NCBI RefSeq assembly: GCF_001584325.1
Contig: NZ_LSAZ01000014.1
Coordinates: 1-45,422 of the forward strand
Source: Bacillus nakamurai
GTDB lineage: Bacteria; Bacillota; Bacilli; Bacillales; Bacillaceae
Reading direction: 5' to 3'
DNA: 45,422 bases
Below, piece after piece: positions 41,386-45,422 of this stretch; position 1 is the stretch's first letter; each line of letters begins with the position of its first letter. Both the position numbers and the translations under genes were made by a program. The notes under the pieces are model-generated. The model was not told where the DNA came from and ran no database searches. It saw nothing but the letters and a program-made list of their open reading frames with translations.

Positions 41386-42744
41386 TTGCTGAAAGAACAT
41401 CTGAGAAAAAAAGCGTTGGAGATCGGGAATATACCGCCGCATTATGAGCTTGAAATAGAAGATTATGACGAAAAACAAAAGGCGAAAGCCTATTTTATAT
41501 GGAAAGACCCTTACCATTCAGACAAAACGGTAACAATTGAACTGGGAGAGGACGGATCTTTGCTTACGTATTCACGCACGGACTCCCCGAGTTCAGACAT
41601 CCAGCTGTCAGACGCGGAATTAAAGCTGACGGCTCTTCGGTTTGCGGCCGAGCACCATCCGCTTACCTTTATGAACTTCACCTTTCAGGCGAGGGAAGAA
41701 CGAAATGGGCGCATTCGTTTTATTTATTCAAAAAAAGTGCTTGATCGGCCGCTTCCCGATTCGGGTTTTTTCGTTGATGTAACGAACAGCGGCTTCGTCG
41801 TTCAATTTCTGTATTACGGAGATAAGGGAGAAGCGCTTATTCCTGAGCAGTTCGTCGATCAGGAGAAAGTCGTTTCCCACTATATGAGCGAGCTTACGTT
41901 TAAGCTCGTGTATGACGTTGTCAATTTTGAGAAAACGCCTCGCCTTGTCTATGAACCGATATTGCCCGCGTACAGTTATCCTGCCGGAGAGGACGACATC
42001 GTTCCGGATCAGCAGCTGTGCGATGAGAGGGCTGAAAAGGCGAAACCGCTGCCGGAGCTGCAAAAAAAGCGGGATAGGAACCTGTATGAAATGATGGGTT
42101 TTACCGCTGATATGATTCAAACGCGCGAGCGGGATCTCGGGGATGAAATCGGCACAACATGGCGGAAAGGATCAGTTCCGGAACGAAAAGATTTGAGCAT
42201 TGAAAGTTATTTCGAAAGCAGCAACAAAAACACAATGAAGATGAAAACGGACAAAAAAACGGGGAAGATGACAGCCTTTAAATCTTTTATTGAGCATCAG
42301 GGCCCGGCTTTTTATTCTGAAGAAGAGTGTGAGGCCGTCGCGCTTCAATTTTTATATGCGCTCTATCCGAGGGCAGACGAGTTTTTTAAACTGAATCCGC
42401 TTCGGATTGACGGAAGGGGCAGGTACCGCTTCCATTTTTCTGTATGGCACCAAGGCATTCCGCTCCGATTTGGCGCTGCGCGAATTCTCGTCAGTCCTGT
42501 AACGGGACTTGTGGAAGCTTATATGGCGCCGGATATTGACCCGGAGCAATTAGAATCTATCAATCCGATACCGGCCGTTTCGCCAGAAGAAGCAAAAGCC
42601 GCGTTCTTATCTGACTTCCGCCTGCATCTGGAATGGCAGCACGATTTCACACCGGCCGGCGGACAAGGGTATAAGCTTGTCTACAGGCCCGTGTATCCTC
42701 CGTATATTGACGCACAAAAGCGGAAAAAGAAAAGGTTTTATTAG
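41386..42744 (+). CDS. ycdC: YcdC, paralogue of YcdB
   Basis: A 452-residue paralogue of YcdB, starting at TTG 41386. The upstream in-frame ATG (41377) touches its own AAAGG ribosome site, whereas the TTG lies 9-10 nt behind it and its product aligns with the YcdB N-terminus (LRKKALEIGNIPPHYELE beside LKQAAARIGNVPAHYQME). The same two-half architecture is visible, ending in INPIPAVSPEEAKAA and YKLVYRPVYPPYID. Both proteins carry a DLGD tetrapeptide followed by an arginine-tryptophan stretch in mid-sequence (RESDLGDGRIGMAWR; RERDLGDEIGTTWR). No known catalytic motif. Its stop codon overlaps that of convergent cwlK by 4 nt. Confidence 0.83.
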   Translation: MLKEHLRKKALEIGNIPPHYELEIEDYDEKQKAKAYFIWKDPYHSDKTVTIELGEDGSLLTYSRTDSPSSDIQLSDAELKLTALRFAAEHHPLTFMNFTFQAREERNGRIRFIYSKKVLDRPLPDSGFFVDVTNSGFVVQFLYYGDKGEALIPEQFVDQEKVVSHYMSELTFKLVYDVVNFEKTPRLVYEPILPAYSYPAGEDDIVPDQQLCDERAEKAKPLPELQKKRDRNLYEMMGFTADMIQTRERDLGDEIGTTWRKGSVPERKDLSIESYFESSNKNTMKMKTDKKTGKMTAFKSFIEHQGPAFYSEEECEAVALQFLYALYPRADEFFKLNPLRIDGRGRYRFHFSVWHQGIPLRFGAARILVSPVTGLVEAYMAPDIDPEQLESINPIPAVSPEEAKAAFLSDFRLHLEWQHDFTPAGGQGYKLVYRPVYPPYIDAQKRKKKRFY

Positions 42745-43244
42745 CTAGGGATCATTTGTAAATGAGGATAGTCTTTAAAGCCTCTCCAATCGCCTCCCCA
42801 TTGAAAACCGAGCTTTTTGGCAATCGTCACGACCTCAAGCCAATCGGGCGTGCCGTTATGGTTGCCGTCGCACGTCATATCCCATAAAAGGCTTCCGTCC
42901 TTTTTCTGCAGGGCGAAGTCAATGGCAAGGCCGTAATTGTGATATGATTCCCCGCCTTTTGCGTAGGTGACAATATTCCCTTTTTTTGAGCGTCCTTGGC
43001 GGTACAATTCGTTTTGTTCCTCAATTGATCTGAAACCCTCTGTGATAACCACGGTTATGCCTTTTTTCGCAGCGGCGGTCTGCAATATCTCCGCATTCTG
43101 CTTAACGAGCGGATGAAGAGCGGCCGGAACGTCTCTTTCTTTTAACACAGTTTGAGGCCTCAGTTCCTTCTGCACATAGGAATAACAAAGGTCTGCGGAA
43201 AAGAAGAGCATCAGGAGTAAAGCTATTTTAACTGGTAATCTCAT
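42741..43244 (-). CDS. cwlK: Peptidoglycan L-Ala-D-Glu endopeptidase CwlK
   Basis: A peptidoglycan hydrolase that cuts the L-alanyl-D-glutamate bond of stem peptides (shown for B. subtilis CwlK/YcdD). The ATG at 43244 gives 167 residues, the known length. An N-terminal signal anchor (PVKIALLLMLFFSADLCYSY) is followed by an M15-type zinc peptidase domain: EGFRSIEEQNELYRQG near 73-88, the zinc ligands in SYHNYGLAIDFAL (His and Asp, near 107-117) and the distal His in KDYPHLQM. The acidic DGNHNGTPDWLEV segment is typical. It is a single gene, divergent from rapJ, sharing a TTAG stop overlap with ycdC. Confidence 0.93.
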   Translation of the reverse strand: MRLPVKIALLLMLFFSADLCYSYVQKELRPQTVLKERDVPAALHPLVKQNAEILQTAAAKKGITVVITEGFRSIEEQNELYRQGRSKKGNIVTYAKGGESYHNYGLAIDFALQKKDGSLLWDMTCDGNHNGTPDWLEVVTIAKKLGFQWGGDWRGFKDYPHLQMIPS

Positions 43245-43282
43245 ATGGAAGACTCTCTTTCTTAAGCGGTTAAAATCTGTGT

Positions 43283-43310
43283 TTGCTCTCTGTATTAAAT
43301 TTGCTATGAT
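43283..43310 (+). promoter_or_regulatory. Probable SigA promoter of rapJ
   Basis: TTGCTC (43283-43288), a 16-nt spacer, TATGAT (43305-43310), about 40 bp before the rapJ start. Confidence 0.5.
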
Positions 43311-43352
43311 AAAATATAACATAATTAGTAGCCAGAGGAAGGGGGCAGATGT

Positions 43353-44474
43353 ATGAAATCCAAGATTCCATCTGAGGAAGTAGCGGTAAAGATGAATGAA
43401 TGGTATAAGCTGATCCGCGCGTTTGAAGCTGATAAAGCCGAAACATTAAAGCGGGAGATCGAATATGAACTGGATGACATGGAAGAGAATCAGGATTTAT
43501 TATTGTATTTTTCATTGATGGAATTCCGGCACCGCATCATGCTGGATAAATTAAAACCGATGAAAGAAAGCGACAGCCAGCCTCCGTTCTCTGATATGCT
43601 GACTGAGATTGAGATGAACCAGCAAAAGCTGACCGGCTTATTGGAATATTATTTTTACTATTTCAGGGGAATGTATGAATTTAAGCGAAAAAACTTCATC
43701 TCAGCGATTTCTCATTACAAGCATGCTGAAGAAAAACTTGAATATGTGGAAGATGACATAGAGAAGGCCGAATTTCTGTATAAAATTTCTGAAGTGTACT
43801 ATCATATCAAGCAGACTTTTTTTTCTATGAATTATGCGGGGCAGGCGCTTGATATTTATAAGAAGTATGAATTATACGGAATGAGAAGGGTGCAGTGTAA
43901 ATTCATCATTGCCGGAAATTTGATGGACGCCCAGCAGCATGAAAAAGCGCTGGAGTACCTCGAGTGCGCCTCAGAGCACGCGGAACGGCTTGATGATGAT
44001 TATATGATCGCTGCGGCCCATTATAATATTGGGCACTGTATGTACAGTTTGGGTGACTTTTGCAAGGCGGCGGATTACTTTGAAAAAGCGGCCGCCGTTT
44101 TTGAAGCGCACAGCTTCCAGCAGGTCATCCAAGCTGTTTTTTCACTCACGCATATTTATTTTAAAGCGGAAAAGTACAGTGAAGCCGCTGCCAGCTATGA
44201 ACGGGGCATGAAAAGCGCCGCCGAATGGGAAGATGACGTTTACTTGACGAAATTCCGCCTGATTAAGGAACTGTATGCTGGAGACGGCAGACTGGAATTG
44301 CTGAAAGAGTTGTTTGACAAATTGGAGTCAAAGCAGCTGTTGGCTGACACAGAGGAGCTGCTTCAGGACGCAGCCCATTTCTTTCATAAACGGGAAAGCT
44401 ACAAAGCGGCATCTTATTTCTTCAGCAGGCTTGTGGATGTACAAAAGAGGCTGCAAATGAACAATTATGCGTAA
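43353..44474 (+). CDS. rapJ: Response regulator aspartate phosphatase RapJ
   Basis: A Rap-family protein of 373 residues, the family standard. The N-terminal three-helix bundle (about residues 1-70, with VAVKMNEWYKLIRAFEADKA) contacts the response regulator; a linker follows, then six to seven TPR repeats (for example YYHIKQTFFSMNYAGQALDI, then AAHYNIGHCMYSLGDFCKAA) that bind Phr peptides. In B. subtilis RapJ dephosphorylates Spo0F-P and is inhibited by PhrC, so it acts on entry into sporulation. The ATG at 43353 follows GAGGAAGGGG. No phr gene follows, as expected for RapJ; a terminator comes directly after. Confidence 0.92.
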   Translation: MKSKIPSEEVAVKMNEWYKLIRAFEADKAETLKREIEYELDDMEENQDLLLYFSLMEFRHRIMLDKLKPMKESDSQPPFSDMLTEIEMNQQKLTGLLEYYFYYFRGMYEFKRKNFISAISHYKHAEEKLEYVEDDIEKAEFLYKISEVYYHIKQTFFSMNYAGQALDIYKKYELYGMRRVQCKFIIAGNLMDAQQHEKALEYLECASEHAERLDDDYMIAAAHYNIGHCMYSLGDFCKAADYFEKAAAVFEAHSFQQVIQAVFSLTHIYFKAEKYSEAAASYERGMKSAAEWEDDVYLTKFRLIKELYAGDGRLELLKELFDKLESKQLLADTEELLQDAAHFFHKRESYKAASYFFSRLVDVQKRLQMNNYA

Positions 44475-44478
44475 TGAC

Positions 44479-44522
44479 AGGAAAGAACGCAGGGAGCCTC
44501 AGGCTTTCAGCGTTCTTTTTAT
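44479..44522 (+). terminator. Terminator after rapJ
   Basis: AAAGAACGC/GCGTTCTTT stem enclosing a smaller GAGCCT/AGGCTT hairpin, then T-rich sequence. Confidence 0.8.
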
Positions 44523-44532
44523 GAGCCCATTT

Positions 44533-44558
44533 GTTTTCATGCCAAAAAAACCGGGTAC
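44533..44558 (+). promoter_or_regulatory. SigB-type promoter of ycdF
   Basis: GTTTTC (44533-44538), 14 nt, GGGTAC (44553-44558), close to the SigB consensus GTTTAA-N12-15-GGGTAT. ycdF is a general-stress gene in B. subtilis, which supports the assignment. Confidence 0.65.
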
Positions 44559-44590
44559 ATGGTCTGTATAAACGGCAGGGAGGAAAGACG

Positions 44591-45370
44591 ATGTATCAGG
44601 ATTTGCAAGGAAAGACAGCAATTGTAACGGGTTCTTCAAAAGGAATCGGAAAAGCCATCGCCGAACGCTTCGGCAAAGAAAAGATGAATGTTGTGGTGAA
44701 TTACCGCAGCGATCCTGCCGGTGCAGAGGAAGCCGCAGGCACCATTAAGAAAGCGGGAGGCCGGGCGGTCACAGTAAAAGCCGACGTATCCACAGAGGAA
44801 GGAATTCAGGCGCTGTTTGACGCGGCCGCAGAGCATTTCGGTGATGTAGACGTTATGGTGAATAACTCCGGCTTTAACGGCGCTGAAGCGATGCCTCATG
44901 AAATGAGCCTGGAGGATTGGCAAAAGGTCATCGACGTCAACGTGACCGGCACCTTTCTTGGGGCAAAAGCCGCCCTCAAACATATGATGGAACGCAAGAA
45001 AAAAGGAACGGTCTTAAACATATCGAGCGTCCATCAGCAAATACCCCGGCCTGAAAACGTGCAGTACGCAGCGTCAAAAGGCGGAATAAAAATGATGACA
45101 GAAACAATGGCGCTTCATTACGCCGACAAAGGCATCCGGGTAAATGCCATTGCCCCTGGGACAATCGCCACGGAGTCAAACAAAGATCTTCAAGAAGAAA
45201 AACATAAACAAGCCCAGCTGAAAAAAATTCCGATGAACGCATTCGGAAAACAGGAGGAAGTCGCAGCCGCGGCCGCTTGGATGGTATCGGAAGAAGCGGG
45301 TTATATCACCGGAACGACACTTTTCGTAGACGGCGGCATGACGCTTTATCCGTCGCAGCTTGAAAGATAA
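44591..45370 (+). CDS. ycdF: Glucose 1-dehydrogenase-like short-chain dehydrogenase YcdF
   Basis: A 259-residue SDR enzyme, similar to glucose 1-dehydrogenase (Gdh). The ATG at 44591 follows GGGAGGAAAG. The Rossmann motif TGSSKGIGKAIA lies at 13-24, the NNSGF motif near 93, and the catalytic Ser-Tyr-Lys in NISSVHQQI and VQYAASKGG near 145-165. IRVNAIAPGTIATE is the conserved PG segment. The C-terminus SEEAGYITGTTLFVDGGMTL is typical of the family. It would oxidise glucose to gluconolactone with NAD(P)+, but the true substrate is not proven. The promoter looks SigB-dependent, so it is probably a general stress protein. Confidence 0.92.
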   Translation: MYQDLQGKTAIVTGSSKGIGKAIAERFGKEKMNVVVNYRSDPAGAEEAAGTIKKAGGRAVTVKADVSTEEGIQALFDAAAEHFGDVDVMVNNSGFNGAEAMPHEMSLEDWQKVIDVNVTGTFLGAKAALKHMMERKKKGTVLNISSVHQQIPRPENVQYAASKGGIKMMTETMALHYADKGIRVNAIAPGTIATESNKDLQEEKHKQAQLKKIPMNAFGKQEEVAAAAAWMVSEEAGYITGTTLFVDGGMTLYPSQLER

Positions 45371-45371
45371 A

Positions 45372-45395
45372 AGAGAAGGGAAACCTTCTCTCAGC
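45372..45395 (+). terminator. Hairpin after ycdF
   Basis: GAGAAGG/CCTTCTC stem with a GAAA tetraloop; no clear T run. It may be an RNA-stabilising hairpin or a weak terminator; in B. subtilis ycdG follows ycdF, and the window ends too early to tell. Confidence 0.45.
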
Positions 45396-45422
45396 TTGTA
45401 GAAAAAACCATGTTTTTTCTGC

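Noticed and set aside
44475..44530. phr peptide gene after rapJ
   Set aside because: Only a terminator fits in the gap; no small secreted-peptide frame is present.
1..45422. CRISPR arrays, insertion sequences, tRNA or rRNA genes
   Set aside because: No regularly spaced repeats, transposase frames, tRNA-like cloverleafs or rRNA segments were seen; the CCA-like GCGCCGCG element at 25.9 kb is part of the T-box.

Overview
The window is chromosomal DNA from a Bacillus of the B. subtilis group. It looks most like the B. amyloliquefaciens/B. velezensis branch: the proteins are close to, but not identical with, B. subtilis 168 proteins as I remember them. Gene order follows the 168 stretch glpQ-glpT ... 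purT ... pssA-ybfM-psd-ybfN ... gltP ... ilvE ... glnT-glsA/glnK-glnL ... cwlJ ... phoD-tatAd-tatCd-pcp-ycbU-lmrB-lmrA-ansZ-lip-yccF-yccK-ycdB-ycdC-cwlK-rapJ-ycdF. Strong Shine-Dalgarno sequences, frequent TTG/GTG starts and many U-tailed hairpins fit a Firmicute. No rRNA, tRNA, insertion sequence or CRISPR array was seen. Species and gene-order statements rest on memory, not on a search.

Layout. 0-3 kb: glycerol-3-phosphate use (glpT, glpQ) behind a cre site and a GlpP-type leader terminator, then ybeF. 3-9.5 kb: an accessory block with an HpaB-family flavin hydroxylase, a small membrane gene broken by TGA, an LXG polymorphic toxin with an EndoU-type C-terminus and its immunity gene, an XRE regulator and an iron/zinc alcohol dehydrogenase. 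9.6-10.4 kb: purT gutted by a deletion. 10.9-14.2 kb: phosphatidylethanolamine synthesis (pssA, ybfM, psd), ybfN and trhO. 14.2-19.4 kb: amino acid genes gltP, ilvE, ybgF and a frameshifted mmuM. 19.5-24.4 kb: the glutamine module (glnT, glsA, divergent glnK-glnL) with a perfect GlnL operator.

24.4-26.4 kb holds a deletion scar, ycbJ (macrolide phosphotransferase type), and an intact-looking tRNA-Trp T-box followed by a ruined anti-TRAP gene and a stub that may be ycbK. 26.4-31 kb: ycbP, cwlJ, then the phosphate-starvation Tat unit phoD-tatAd-tatCd under a Pho box, with two mutually exclusive hairpins between tatAd and tatCd, and pcp. 31-37.5 kb: ycbU, the lmrAB drug-efflux pair with lmrB carrying three indels, secreted asparaginase ansZ and a tandem pair of secreted lipases. 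37.5-45.4 kb: yccF, yccK, the paralogues ycdB and ycdC, cwlK, rapJ and the probably SigB-driven ycdF.

The main theme is decay. purT, mmuM, rtpA, probably ycbK, lmrB and two small membrane genes carry deletions, frameshifts or a stop, while their regulatory sites often remain intact. Some are clearly real (large deletions); single-base indels could be assembly errors. The items most worth following are the Trp T-box driving a dead anti-TRAP gene, the tatAd/tatCd hairpin switch, the LXG-EndoU toxin pair, the coupled small membrane ORF upstream of ilvE, and a 39-residue orphan ORF beside an ECF-type promoter upstream of pssA.
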